Assembly: GCF_037042905.1 (NCBI RefSeq)
Contig: NC_087253.1
Span: 17,028,001 to 17,092,000 of the forward strand
Direction of reading: 5' to 3'
DNA: 64,000 nucleotides
Origin: Lytechinus pictus
Lineage: Eukaryota; Echinodermata; Echinoidea; Temnopleuroida; Toxopneustidae
Shown: one piece after another, positions 10,963 to 22,312 of the stretch
Numbering within the stretch: position 1 is the first letter of the stretch
Layout of the letters: every line of letters starts with the position of its first letter
Notes under the pieces: model-generated
The model's database searches: none
Told to the model about the DNA's origin: nothing
Seen by the model: the letters and a program-made list of their open reading frames with translations, nothing else
Position numbers and translations under genes: made by a program

Positions 10963-12213
10963 AGTATTCTTGGCCCTTTGCTATTTGTACATTATGTTAA
11001 TGATATGAAAAATTCATCTCGTGTTCTCTCATTTATTCTCTTTGCTGATGATTCCAATATTTTCTATACACATCATGATCCACATGTTCTTGTGAGCACT
11101 ATGAATGCAGAATTTAAAAAAGTAACAAACTGGATTAAAGCAAACAAACTGTCATTGAATCTGCAAAAAACTAATTATATGCTTTTTAGTCATTCATTGA
11201 AACATCTACCGCATCAAATACTTTTAGATAATACTGAAATCAAAGAAGTGCAAACAACAAAATTCTTAGGTCTTACTATTGATAACAAGCTTACATGGAA
11301 TGCTCATATCAACAATATTTGCAAAACTGTGGCAAGAAATATTGGAGTCATCAATAAGCTTAAAAACGTTCTTCCAGCACAGGCGCTATCCATGTTGTAT
11401 TGTGCATTAATTCTACCATATCTTAATTATGGAATTCTGGCATGGGGTAATGCCTCTCAAACGAGACTCAATAAAGTCTTGCTACTTCAGAAAAAAGTAC
11501 TGAGAATAATATGCAATATGTCCTTTAGAGCTCATACGGATGAATTGTTTCGTCAGAAACGTATCCTAAAAGTCAATGACCTGTACCGCTTGCAACTATT
11601 CCAATTCATGTATCAGCTAGATAGAAATAGTGTACCTAATGTCCTACAAAAGAAATTTATGAGAAACAATACTTTACATTCATATAATACGAGACAATTG
11701 AAGGACTATCACTTACCTAAAAGTAGAACAGTATTTTCTAGCAAAACTGTATTTTTCACAGGACCAAAACTCTGGAATTCTCTGGACAGAGTAATAAAAG
11801 AGGCAGCTAATCTGAACCGATTTAAATTACTCATCAAAAAATTTCTTCTGAATTCATATTGATTCAATCAAACATTTTGTGAACTTCATACTTATCCACG
11901 GTTGTATTGATTATTTTAAAGTCATTATTTTATTTTGTATATAGTGTATATACATTTGTGTTTATATCTATATAATTTTATATATAAGTTTGCTGATTAT
12001 TTTACTCTTCTTATATTATATTACCCTTGTATTAAATTTTGATAGGGGGTCTACATCTTACAAGCTTTGCTTTTTAGTAGGCCCCTCCACTTTTTTCATT
12101 TCATTGCTATGTTTCAATCCTGCATGTGTTATGCATTTTTTCATTGTAAAAATGATTGATTACGAAATGTACTTTGATGATTGTGGAATATGAATATATC
12201 AATAAATAAAAAA
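10963..12213 (+). pseudogene. 5'-truncated LINE, reverse transcriptase C-terminal half
   Basis: The frame is open up to 11862. It starts inside the reverse transcriptase with a LGPLLF motif followed by the catalytic FADD box (about 11041-11052). Thumb and C-terminal motifs typical of Jockey/CR1-group LINEs follow (TKFLGLTID, LPYLNYGILAWG, LHSYNTRQ, GPKLWNSL). Upstream of about 10963 the similarity stops abruptly, as in incomplete target-primed insertion. The 3' UTR ends with AATAAATAAAAAAAAA near 12200-12213. There are no stops across 294 codons, so the copy is young. The apparent start at 10978 is TTG and not a real initiator. No target duplication was identified. Confidence 0.85.
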
Positions 12214-12956
12214 AAAATTTGTAATTTGTTTATCATGTTATTTGCATGGCAATACTGTAAACATAATTTCCCCCATTAGGCCTCCTGTACATGTACATTA
12301 CAAAATTATACAACTGCATGCGCGTTTTTTATATGCAAATTTTGCTGTCAACAAACTTTTCTACATTGATTTGCACGTACATGATCGGATGGTTGCCAAC
12401 ATTGGAAATCTGAATCATATAACATATAGATTCATCAATTAACTGGACCAATGCATAAATCATTTTCAATTATTATCAATAAAAAGTCATTTTTTATGAC
12501 TCACGAGTTATTGTGATGACGGTTACATCGACGTTTAAACCCATGGGGAAAAGGAGTTATGCCCTATTCTGATTTCTATGTGTCTGTCTTGTATATGGAA
12601 AAAAATATAACAATTATTTTTTTTTTAAATGGAGAAATAAATTATCAGCATCATGGTTTTGCCTATAGGCCTACATGTTATTTTTAACATTCATCCCTTC
12701 CAAATCGTTAGAAAATAAAAGTCATAAAAATAAATGTAGTGACCTATCGAAATCAAATGTTTAATATGACCAAAGCAAAAACAATTGGGGATGTACATTA
12801 TCATTGGCCTGCATATGCGCTATTGATATTCCTATAGGTATTTTATTCTCGTTTTGTTAGATTTTTTGTTAATTTAAACTTTAATTCAGTATATTCAAAA
12901 CTATTTAACTTTTCCATTTGTTTTCGCGCTCATATGTCATCATTTTGTTCCGTTTC
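12214..12956. other. AT-rich non-coding interval
   Basis: Short ORFs without similarity. I see no inverted-repeat ends. Confidence 0.3.
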
Positions 12957-13016
12957 TGTGCTATCACTGCTGCTATATTAAATCGCGTGATGCAGGTGAG
13001 ACGGCCAGAGGCATTC
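12957..13016 (+). repeat. terminal fragment of the GTCTCACCTGC-family repeat
   Basis: It contains the family's right end: CTGCTGCTATATT, a GCGTGATGCAGGTGAGAC word, then CCAGAGGCATTCCAC. The same end closes the copies at 14904, 26727 and about 41390. The rest of the copy is missing. Confidence 0.55.
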
Positions 13017-13276
13017 CACATACTAGGGATAGAAGTCGCTGCGAATAAACCAATAAACCAATGTGGGCATGGCCTCATCATTCACATTGATCGGAGTGGC
13101 ACTGTGTTCCGTCATGTACGTCGACTATCTGGAAATGGGCTATATTCCTAACACTAATGGACTTGATGAAGATCTGGAAGATCTCTATTCAGATGCCGAA
13201 TTTTTTCAGCTCCCAGGTCTGTGTGACATCATTAACTGGGCGCAAAAATGTATATGTTTCAACACGGTGCGTAGAG

Positions 13277-13616
13277 CTGTAGTACGGGAATCTGTTTTAA
13301 TTTCAGAGGTCGATAATTGGAATCAATATACATTGCATTATCATCGCTTATAACACACACGCATTGAGACAAACCTCAACTAGAAATGCTTGTTAATGTA
13401 TAAACGGCAATTATCGTGAACACAAAATCCGTTTTGGTGTTTTATATTGTCTCTCATATTTTCTCTTCAATCTAAATCGACGCTGAAAATACATACATGT
13501 ACATACAGGATATTCTAGAGGGCAGTGGTTAATCCAGGGGGCACATCTGGCCCGAGCCTCCCCCCCCCCCCTCCCCTTGAGAGTCAAAGTAAATATTTTT
13601 AATGTATGTCGTTCAT
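13277..13616 (+). repeat. 340-bp direct repeat, copy A
   Basis: This is highly similar to 41476-41816 over its whole length, in the same orientation. Both run from CTGTAGTACGGGAATCTG to AATGTATGTCGTTCAT and include a C-run. Both copies also lie a few hundred bases or less downstream of a GTCTCACCTGC-family end, so they may be parts of one larger repeat. Non-coding. Confidence 0.75.
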
Positions 13617-13864
13617 GTTAAATAAACATGAGAACGCTGCCTCATGCATTACCAGGGGGGAATCCTCAGTTGTTTTCCACCAGTCACTGGGTGTTTTGGC
13701 CCGTTAGAAACAATACTCCCTCTTGGTGATGGGCCAGCAGTGCAAAGCACCACACTCCCCTCTGGTGAAAGAAAAAAAAAGGTATAGACAAAAAGGAAGA
13801 AAGAAAGAAATAAGTTGCTTAATTGCTGGTCACTCTCTTCCTTTGGACATACTTAGCAGAACCC

Positions 13865-15118
13865 TCAGAAGCGGATCTAGAGGGGGGGTTGGGGGGTTGC
13901 AACCCCCCCCAAAAAAAATCCGGGGACCATTTTTTGTCTCACCTGCAAAGCAGAGTGAGACTATAGGCGCCGCTTTTCCGACGGCGGCGGCGGCGGCGAC
14001 GGCGACGGCGGCGGCGGCGTCAACACCAAATCTTAACCTGAGGTTAAGTTTTTGAAATGACAGCATAACTTAGAAAGTATATGGACCTAGTTCATGAAAC
14101 TTGGCCATAAGGTTAATCAAGTATTACTGAACATCCTGCCTGAGTTTCATGTCACATGACCAAGGTCAAAGGTCATTTAGGGTCAATGAACTTAGACCAT
14201 GTTGGGGGAATCAACATCAAAATCTTAACCTAAGGTTAAGTTTTTGAAATGTCATCATAACTTAGAAAATATATGGACCTAGTTCATGAAACTTATACAT
14301 AAGGTTAATCAAGTATCACTGAACATCCTGCATGAGTTTCACATCACATGACCAAGGTCAAAGGTCATTTAGGGTCAATGAACTTTGGCCGAATTGGGGG
14401 TATCTGTTGAATTACCATCATAACTTTGAAAGTTTATGGATCTGATTCATGAAACTTTGACATAATAGTAATCAAGTATTACTGAACATCCTGTGCAAGT
14501 TTCAGGTCACATGATCAAGGTCAAAGGTCATTTAGGGTCAATGAACTTTGGCCAAATTGGGGTATTTGTTGAATTACAGCCATAAATTTGAAAGTGTGTT
14601 GGTCTAGTTCATAAAACTTGGACATAATAGTAATCAAGTATCACTGAACATCCTGTGCGAGTTTCAGGTCACATGATCAAGGTCAAAGGTCATGTAAGGT
14701 CAAAGAACTTTGGCCACGTTGGGGGTATTTGTTGAATTGCCATCATATCTCTATAAGTGTATTGGTCTAGTTCATAAAACGTGGAAATAAGAGTAACCAA
14801 GTATCACTGAACATGTTGTGCGAGTTATAGTAGTTTTCAAAATCAGCACTGCTGCTATATTGAATCGCGTGATGCAGGTGAGACAGCCAGAGGCATTCCA
14901 CTTGTTTAAATCTTATCTTTTTTTTTTTAACTTGTAATTTTAGAAAACGCCATTTTCACACACAGATTTTCAAAAATTTTCCCTACTGTGGGAGGGGGGA
15001 CACCCCCCTCCCACACCCTCCCCCCTCGCTCGCTCCGCTCGCTTGGACTCGGTCGCTACGCTCCCTCGCATACCACCCCAACCCCCCCCCCTTTATAAAA
15101 AGCTGGATCCGCCCCTGA
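13865..15118. mobile_element. TIR element of the TCAGAAGCGGATC family, copy 2
   Basis: The ends match copy 1 (6042-6789): TCAGAAGCGGATCTAGAG on the left and GCTGGATCCGCCCCTGA on the right. CCC is duplicated at 13862-13864 and 15119-15121. The 3' half is nearly identical to copy 1 (from AGAAAACGCCATTTTCAC). The left interior is interrupted by another repeat at 13936-14904. No transposase is encoded. Confidence 0.8.
13936..14904 (+). mobile_element. GTCTCACCTGC-family repeat with tandem AGGTCAAAGGTCA units
   Basis: It starts GTCTCACCTGC and ends near GCAGGTGAGAC plus about 20 further bases, so the end words are inverted copies. A GC-rich (GGCGGC)n tract comes first, then about five tandem units of 150-180 bp. 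Each unit reads roughly CATCATAACTTNGAAAG, CATGAAACTT, ATCAAGTAT, then AGGTCAAAGGTCA. Exact copies of that 13-mer begin at about 14163, 14355, 14518 and 14680. The flanking TCTTATCTTTTTT matches the uninterrupted copy 1, so this is an insertion within copy 2. The end bases and duplication are blurred by T-runs. Confidence 0.7.
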
Positions 15119-15359
15119 CCCTTCTCTGCTGCCTCAGAAGCAGCCCTACAAGCATGCTTATTCTCTCTATTTGAGAAACCCGACTCCCGAAACCACCTAG
15201 ACAATGATTTTGCTATGAACCCACGACAACCAACCTTAAGGGGAAGCAAAACACCTTCCAGCCCTTGCCTGTACACTCTGCCACAAGTTCAGAATATCTT
15301 GTGAGCTTGCACTCAAAGCCTCAAAGGCATAGTCAAAATTATCCTCCCATAATTATTCA

Positions 15360-15724
15360 TGTTTCTTTAGCCATGTTAGGGGTATTTGAGGAATTCTCAT
15401 CATAACTGAAATTTTATGGATTTTGTTCATGAATCTAGGACATAAGAGCAATCAAGTATCCCTGAATATTGCGAGTTTCAGGTCACATGACTAAGGTCAA
15501 AGGTCACTTAGGGTCAATAAATTTAAGTCATGTTAGGGGTATTTGAGGAATTGTCATCATAACTTTGAGATTTTATGGATCTAGTTCATGAAACTTGGAC
15601 ATTATTGCAGCAATGTATCCCTAAATACCCTCTGCGCGTTTTAGGAGCATGGCCAAGATCAAAGGTCATTTAAAGGTAAATGACATCTGGCCGTGTTGGT
15701 AGCATGTCTTGAATTGGCATCATA
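15360..15724 (+). repeat. second GTCTCACCTGC-family array, left part
   Basis: Two diverged units of the same tandem array (AGGTCAAAGGTCA at about 15494, a variant near 15656). The last unit breaks off after GAATTGGCATCATA at 15724. The next bases of that unit, AACTTAGAACG, are found at 40274, 24.5 kb away. Confidence 0.75.
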
Positions 15725-15735
15725 CCCAGGTAACA

Positions 15736-17060
15736 AGCCAACGTTGGCTCCACGTTGGAAACTTGAAAGTCGTTGGACGTTGGGAAAACTTGATGGATTA
15801 ACGTTGAATCGACGTTGGAAACTAGTTTGATGGAAAGATGATGGACAATCAACAATGACACGACGTTGGCAACGTTGGAAACTTGTTAGTCGGAGAGTTG
15901 TTGGACAGTCGACAATGTCACAACGTTGGAAACACGTTTGATTGGATAGTTGTTGAACAGCCAGCAAAGGCACAACGTTGGCAACGTTGGAAACTAGTTC
16001 GCTGGAAAGTTGTTGAACAACCGACAATGGCACAACGTTGACAAAGTTGGAAACTAGTTTGTTGGAGATTTGTTGGACAGTCGACAATGTCACAACGTTG
16101 GACACACGTTTGATTGGATAGTTGTTGACAGCCAGCAAAGACACAACGTTGGCAACGTTGGAAACTAGTTCGCTGGAAAGTTGTTGAACAATCAACAATG
16201 ACACGACGTTGGCAACGTTGGAAACTTGTTAGTTGGAGAGTCGTTGGACAGTCGACAATGGCACAACGATGAAAATTAGTAGGTTGGAGATTAGTTGGAT
16301 AGTCAACGATGACACAAGGTTGGCAACGTTGGAAACTAGTTCGATGGAAAGTTGTTGAACAACCAACTATGGCACAACGTTGTCAAAGCTAGAAACTAGT
16401 TCGATGGAGATTTGTTGGATAGTCGACGATGGCACAACGTTGGAAACTGGTAGATTGGAGATTAGTTAGATAGTATACAATGACACAACGTTGATAAAGC
16501 TGGAAACTAGTTAGATGGAAAGTTGTTGAACAACTGACACTGGCACAACGTTGGAAACTGGTAGATTGGAGATCAGTAGGATAGTCGACGATGACACAAC
16601 GTTGGCAACGTTGGAAAGTTGTTGAACAACAGACAATGGCACAACATTGGAAACTAGTGTGTTGGAGATTTGTTGGACAGCCAACAACGTCACAACGTTG
16701 GAAACGCGTGTTTGATTGGATAGGTGTTGAACAGCCAACAAAGGCACAGCGTTGACTACGTCGGAAACTAGTTCGATGGAGAGTTGCTGAACAACCGACA
16801 AAGGAACAACGTTGGAAACTATTTTCTTTGAGATTTGTTGGACAGTCGACAATGGCACAACGTTGACAAAGTTGGAAACTAGTTTGATGGAGAGTTGTTG
16901 AACAACGGACAATGGCACAACGTGGACAGCGTAATTGGAATAGTTTATTGGACAGTTAACATTGACACAATGTTGGAAACTATAGTTTGTTGGATATTTG
17001 TTTGACAGTCAACATAATATCCCGGCATAATATACACAGTGTTGAGAACGTTAGAAATTG
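15736..17060. repeat. left CAACGTTGG minisatellite
   Basis: About twenty irregular tandem units of roughly 58 bp. Each contains CACAACGTTGG, often GCAACGTTGGAAACTAGTT, then a GGAAAGTTGTTGAACAAC-type segment. Units decay towards 17000. AACGTT is self-complementary, so the array is rich in short palindromes. The open frames on the minus strand here are a by-product of the unit length and are not taken as genes. Confidence 0.85.
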
Positions 17061-18103
17061 GTTCATTGGAGAATTGATAATTGATAAAGTTGGCGGAGTA
17101 CAGCAAGTCTGCATATGCCGACTTAACCCAAGACAAGACAAGACTACTGGCATAATTTCCAATGGGGCCAAGGGGGGGGGGTCGATCAAGTAAGTTTGCT
17201 TGTCTATCCATGTCACCCTTGGTATCCCCCAGCAATAAGGGGAAAAGAAATCGAGAGAGAAGGAAAATAATGGGAAGGGAAAGAGGAACTAAAACTAAGT
17301 CTAAGGGGAAAACAAAAATAAAGATGGGGTAGAATAGAGAGGCTGCATGCACCTGGGGATGCAAATGTGTCGATTAATATAGAAAATAAAGAAGAAAAAC
17401 AAGAAAAAAAATGTAGTTCAAGACCAGAATTTCCAGAAACGCCCTCGTCGATCCTTTGCAGCTGGCAAGGCCTTTCACAGTAAGTACGAGATATGTCATA
17501 GGCCTACCGTCACATAACTAGAAGAAATTGAAGAAGGAAATACAAGCATCAAATGTGCCTATTTAAAAATACCATACTATTCTGATGCGCAGAATTAGTC
17601 GCGACGTCGGACTCCTTCTGTCATGTCTGTGTAGTCTGCTTCCTTCAATTTTGAACTTGAAGAATCTGGCAGAATTTGGACTGGATAGTGGATATAGATA
17701 AGTAAATTCCAGAATATCTAGTGATCTGGAACAGTACTTATAAGCTGTATATTTAGGACCTACAATCTACAGTTGAATTTTCTTTGCACTTGCAGATAAT
17801 CGGTAACTGCAACCATTGATCCCCTCCGAAAGATCACGGAGTCAGCTTCTTTGTGCGTACAGTCCGACGCTAGTATATTCGTGTACCGTAAGTAGTAGTA
17901 AAGTAGTACTTAACACCAGTCACTGCACAGTATAACATACTAACTAACCTCGTAATTAGCTTGTGTGAGTGACTAATACTAACCTCGCAATACGTGTGAG
18001 TGGGAACGAGTATGCGATACCAATGGCAAGGCAACAGTCATTGGATGATTTTCAAAATTCAAGTACAGTGTTGAAATCTGGTGTTGGTGTAACCCAGGCA
18101 CCC
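17061..18103. other. non-coding left arm of the composite element
   Basis: Mixed sequence with a splice-donor-like TTTCACAGTAAGTACG near 17475 and a G-run near 17172. Words around 17942-18002 (ACTAACCTCG, TGTGTGAGTG) recur at 18240-18275 and 20062-20090. No coding similarity. Confidence 0.35.
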
Positions 18104-18278
18104 AAGGGTTCATTACATGCCGCCGCGCACAGAAAAATCAAGCCATAGAAGTCGTGTGTTGTGGACCCAAGAAGTGAGATCCCAGCACGTGCGACCCACT
18201 AGTAAGAAATCCACTGCCAAACGCGGTTCGTGGTGCGAGGTTAGTATACTAATACTAACCTGGCAATACGTGTGAGTG
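18104..18278. repeat. inverted repeat partner of 20061-20236
   Basis: This stretch is closely the reverse complement of 20061-20236. Shared words include AAGGGTTCATTACATGCCGC, CCACTGCCAAACGCGGTTC and GTGCGAGGTTAGT. One copy lies outside and the other inside the Harbinger element, so it is a dispersed repeat and not the transposon end. Confidence 0.7.
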
Positions 18279-18280
18279 TA

Positions 18281-18429
18281 ACCCAGGGAGCTCCGGCCCG
18301 CTGCGCGGGCCGGAGCCCAGGGGCTTACCGTGTAATTCACCATACCCACGGTAGTAGCGTGAAGTATGGTCTAAATAATTATCCGAATAAATAGTTAAAA
18401 CAGAAATTAAGCACTTACCACGATTATAT
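18281..18429. repeat. 149-bp inverted repeat partner of 37728-37876
   Basis: Nearly exact reverse complement of 37728-37876, with equal length in both places. It contains a GC hairpin (CTCCGGCCCGC and its complement, 18291-18316) and a TAATTATCCGAATAAATAG segment. The two copies lie on opposite sides of the Harbinger insertion, within the arms of the composite element. Confidence 0.8.
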
Positions 18430-18775
18430 GGATGAAGGTCTAACGAGTGGCAGCTTCCTGACATCGAGGCACAGACTGGAACCTAAAAAAACGAAAAGTT
18501 CTGTCGCGGTAGCTCTCCTCTTTCAGAATTCAAAACAAAATGGCCGATTGAGACCGAGACTAATAGCACTAGTGCATTAGTATACATCTCTATGATATAG
18601 ACTTTGTCAAATTCGCGCATGCGCCCTACACCCTCGGTACCGGTCTCGAACGGCCATTTTGCTATGAATTCTGAAAGAAGGAGAGCTACCGCGACATAAC
18701 TTTTTCGTTTTTTGAGGTTCCAGTCTGTGCCTCGATGTCAGGAAGCTGCCAATCGTTAGACCTTCATCCATATAA
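18424..18775. repeat. local inverted repeat, about 122-bp arms
   Basis: Arms 18424-18545 and 18652-18775 pair over nearly their full length (for example AGGCACAGACTGGAACCT against AGGTTCCAGTCTGTGCCT). The loop of about 106 bp also begins and ends with related GAGACCG/CGGTCTC words. Non-coding. Confidence 0.8.
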
Positions 18776-18960
18776 CATACCTGCCAACCATTCCGATTTT
18801 GGCGGAATTATACCGATTTTTCGACCTCCATTCCGAATTCCGAATTTTAAAACCAAAATTCCGATTTTTGGGTTAATCAATATAGTGTTGAAATTATTGA
18901 AACGGCTGTATAATGCGACTAACGCATGCACGGCTGTAAGATGCGACTAACGCATAAACG
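18776..18960 (+). repeat. dispersed repeat, copy B (ATTCCGATTTTGGCGG family)
   Basis: Direct counterpart of 8941-9115. This copy adjoins the right arm of the local inverted repeat. A short related word, TTGGCAGGTAT, occurs near 37716. Confidence 0.6.
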
Positions 18961-19140
18961 ACTGGAGCGCACGGCTACGCAAATGCGCTAGCTACACGAT
19001 ATACACAGAGAGCGACTTTAAACGGCGCGCGAACACTGCTAAGTGCGCAGTTCCATTGCAAATACATGTGAAAATTAACGAGCATACACGCAACGGCAGC
19101 ACTTAGGGCGCTACATTTTGAGGTGTTGTCGTTAGCGTTG

Positions 19141-19263
19141 ACTTCCGGAAAAAAATGGCGGCTGACATTGGCTAGCGAAAGAGCCAGTTTTTAGTGAGGA
19201 CATGTTTTCACAATCCACAAACATCGGAAAAACCGTGAAAGAGTAACCTTTTTAGACCCCTTG
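19141..19263 (+). promoter_or_regulatory. candidate ETS/YY1 promoter cut by the Harbinger element
   Basis: ACTTCCGG (ETS-type) is followed by AAAAATGGCGGCTGAC (YY1-type) at 19141-19164. This pairing is typical of TATA-less animal promoters at initiator or 5' UTR positions. The ATG in this motif meets a stop after five more codons. The Harbinger transposon begins at 19264. Beyond it, at 36513, a short ORF with a good splice donor begins. Promoter function is inference. Confidence 0.35.
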
Positions 19264-19439
19264 GCCCGAATTCACAAAAGAAGTTTAAACCATGGTCGAG
19301 GTTTAAACCCCCTCTAAGGTTTAAATTTAGACCACGGTCTCGATTTTGCTATTCACAAAAGAAGTTTAAACCGCCGGGGGGTTTAACTACGTCATAATTT
19401 GGTTTTAATTTAGACTGCTCATAGGGGTGGTTTAATTCC

Positions 19440-19563
19440 TAAACGCGCGTGCGCAAAATCGACTTGTCCATCTTGGCGCCGAAATTTTGAAGACAAATTT
19501 GCAGACGATTCAGTCCAAATCCGCCGTATCGTGTGTGATAGTGGCCAAGTTCAAGCACAAATC
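19440..19563 (+). other. candidate 5' UTR exon of the transposase gene
   Basis: It follows the left sub-terminal repeats and is relatively GC-rich (CGCGCGTGCGCAAAATCGAC, CATCTTGGCGCCG). It ends in a strong donor, CAAATC|GTAAGTAT at 19564. No long ORF. It could be the transcription start and non-coding first exon for the gene at 23182. The matching acceptor was not located with confidence. Confidence 0.3.
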
Positions 19564-20604
19564 GTAAGTATATCGTTATATTTCCGATGCCTATTTTCAT
19601 TCAATTTCGTATTAACATTATATGCATACCTCGTATTTATTTTAAATCAATAAATTGTCATTCGAAAAGACCATGACATTGTTGTTTTTTACGTTATCGC
19701 AGCAGTGTTTTAATGCTAGTCCCATTTGTTCACTTTTGTGTTGGAAGTTATAGGCTACACGAGTTTCGCCCGATCCTTCAATCATCGCGATCTCGCCTCG
19801 CACAAGGGTGGACATTGATTAGATCTCAATGTAACGTGGACAAAGCGAATTTCAAACGAATTAAATAAAGAAACCTTGGAATATGATGATTTGCATTCCA
19901 TGCCATGGCATTATTTTAGCCTATGATATGAATGATATGAATATCCTGAATATGATTATGACTTATGACTATCTTATGTTATGAGGCTGTACTGAAGCGA
20001 GCTATAATCTATATCAACTGAGTCTGACTGAGTGAGACTGAGTGAGACTGAGAGAGCCTTACTCACACACACGTATTGCGAGGTTAGTAACCTCGCACCA
20101 TGCCCATGAACCGCGTTTGGCAGTGGATTTCTAACTAGTGGGTCGCGCGTGCTGGGATCTCACTTCTGGTGTGCACAACACGACTAAGTTACTAATGGTT
20201 GATTTTTCTGTGCGCGGCGGCATGTAATGAACCCTTAAGTTAGTTTGGGCTTTGCCTTTTTGGGTGAGTCTGACTGAGCTCTTCTAACGTTAAGCCTTAG
20301 TTAAGTTTATAGCCTAGCCCTAGGCTAACGTAACTGAGTGGTCCTCCTGCCCCTGGCCCGAACTGTCCTAACAAATTACTTACTAACTTAGGCTAAATAA
20401 TAATAAAATCTAGTTAGTAGGATAATCGTGTGCGTAGCCGTAGCATAGAGGACGGGCGAAATTGAAACTTTTGACCCACCCCCCCTCCCTCCCCCCTGAG
20501 ATCCTGTCATCCGTCCACAATTAAAAAAGAAAAAAAGCTTCTTCGACTTCGTCATTTCAAGTCCGATTTCAGTTCTGTTTGCTATATCATAGCACTAGGT
20601 GGGG

Positions 20605-22312
20605 GCCCGGGGGGGCCACTTCCATTGACGAGTGGATACCATGCGCGACCATGGGGTCTCGAAAAGCACCCTAAACACGTAATTTCCATATTCTGAAAAT
20701 GCACCCCTTAACAAGTATTGGCGTGTGAAATCCTACCCTTAACAAGTATTGGAAACAAAACGATACTGGTGGGGGATTCTAAACTTCTACACAAATTTTT
20801 TTACTCATTAAATATGTTAATTTATGCACATTTTGCAAAATGAAAGTATGGGAAAAAAGGAGGAAGAACGAATTAAACAATGAAGGAAAGAAAAATGTTT
20901 CTTTCATTCTTTGAAAGAAACTGAAAGAAAGAAAAAATCAGGAGGGGAGGAAAGAAATTAAAGGGAAAAGAATTGGAAGGGTAAAATAAAATAAAGAATG
21001 AAAAAGGATGGATGAATTAAAGCGAGGGAGGAAAGAATGAAGAGATAAGAAAATGAAAGAAAAACAATAATGGAAGGAGAGAAAGAACAAAAAGAAAAAG
21101 GGGAGAAAGGTGGAGAAGAAAGCAAAGAAAAGTTTGAGGAAAGAAAGAAGGAAGGAAATAAAAACAAGGAACTTTAAAAAAGAAGGAAAGTAAGAGAAAG
21201 AAGGAAAGACAAATGAACATAAATAGGAAAGATTGGAAATGAAGTTAGATTGAGAAAAAAGGCAAGCAGGAAGGATAGAAAAGAAAGAAAAATGAAAAAA
21301 AAGAGGAAAAAGTTCAAACTTAAAGCAAACAAAAAATCCAATCATTTTAACGAAAAATCTTCTCCGATCCAACATGCCTAGCTATATTAATAGCCTGCCA
21401 CACACAGGCAGGAGGCCAGTTCGTTATCAATGTATTGGGTAGCAAGAAAATCACCGTAGAACTTGCAAGTTAACAGTTATCAATTTTAATGTTACGTCTG
21501 CTTTGTCATCTGTTGGTTATTTGATGAATATTCTTCACATTTCTATGTATTAATTATACTTTTTTCAATATTCTGAAATACGGGACAAATAGGCGTCCCG
21601 GGAAGGGTATGTCGGGACGGGACGTCTGGTCACCCGGGGGGGGGGGGGTTATGTCACTGTGATCATAACCTATTATTATGGGGATTGGGATCTTAATACA
21701 TTTTACATTTTTCCTTGACAATGATTAATGTTAGCTGTCTTGTTTTTTTTATTTTTTTTGCCCGGGGGGGCCACTTACATTGACGGGTGGATACCATGCG
21801 CGACCAAAAAAACACGTAAAAAGGATGTCCTTTTCACGATAGGGCACGTTACGTACGTAACGTGATAAGGGTGTCAAAAACACAAAAATAATGAAAAAAG
21901 GGTATCTATTTCGCTATAGGACAATTACGTGTTTAGGGTCGAATTTGCGGGGATGATAAAACAAAATTAAAATGTTTTATAAAGGATGTCCTTTTTGCCC
22001 CAACACTTCGTGTTTAGAGTCCAATTTTCGCGAGATGTAGAAGATGGGGTCGTACTAAACCAAAATAGGTAAAGCCGACGACCGAAAGACCCGTAACAAT
22101 AAAACATTCCTGTACTTGTTTAGGGGTTCGTTTCAGGGAATATTTGCCAAGAGTATCGTTTTGTTTCCAATACTTGTTAAGGGTAGGGTTTCACACGCCA
22201 ATACTTGTTAAGGGGTGCATTTTCAGAATATGGAAATTACGTGTTTAGGGTGCTTTTCGAGACCCCATGGTCGCGCATGGTATCCACTCGTGAATGGAAC
22301 TGGCCCCCCCGG
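20605..22312. mobile_element. DNA element(s) with CCCGGGGGGGCCAC ends
   Basis: 20605-20770 is close to the reverse complement of 22142-22312 (for example GTGGATACCATGCGCGACC and AACAAGTATTGG words), giving TIRs of about 165 bp. A third copy of the end, CCCGGGGGGGCCACTTAC, starts at 21762. TTTTTTG lies just before 21762 and just after 22312, so the last insertion may be 21762-22312 with a 7-bp duplication. That duplication is in a T-run and weak. No transposase. Confidence 0.6.
20840..21345 (+). repeat. 500-bp polypurine tract
   Basis: Almost uninterrupted A/G on the plus strand (AAAGAAAG, GGAAGGAA words). Open frames on the complement rich in F, S and L are artefacts of the composition. Such tracts can form triplex DNA (general knowledge). 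Confidence 0.8.

Larger units (their letters stand above)
13819..15350 (-). pseudogene. LINE ORF2 C-terminal fragment, interrupted
   Basis: On the minus strand the sequence encodes a C-terminal segment common in LINE-like reverse transcriptase ORFs of marine animals: GKGWKVF, then VGCRGFIAKS, then ASEAAEKG. A one-base frame change near 15240 separates the first motif from the second. At 15118 a 1254-bp insertion begins. Beyond it (13819-13864) the frame resumes for about 14 codons to a TAA at 13819-13821. The CCC duplication at each edge of the insert accounts for the junction exactly. The upstream polymerase part is not present. Confidence 0.6.

Noticed and set aside
14983-15276. 97-codon minus-strand ORF as one protein
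   Set aside because: It fuses a LINE fragment to the TIR element's end. Only the LINE part (15119-15276) is meaningful.
15659-17364. Open minus-strand frames of 135-181 codons rich in V, N, L and Q repeats
   Set aside because: They follow the CAACGTTGG minisatellite. The frames exist because the unit length leaves them open, and their products are repeats of the unit with no domain.
20938-21375. Phe/Ser/Leu-rich ORF of 145 codons
   Set aside because: It is the complement of a 500-bp polypurine tract. Several overlapping frames are equally open.
21762-22312. 7-bp duplication TTTTTTG as proof of a hAT-like insertion
   Set aside because: The direct repeat lies within T-runs and could be chance, so I kept the element but not the class.
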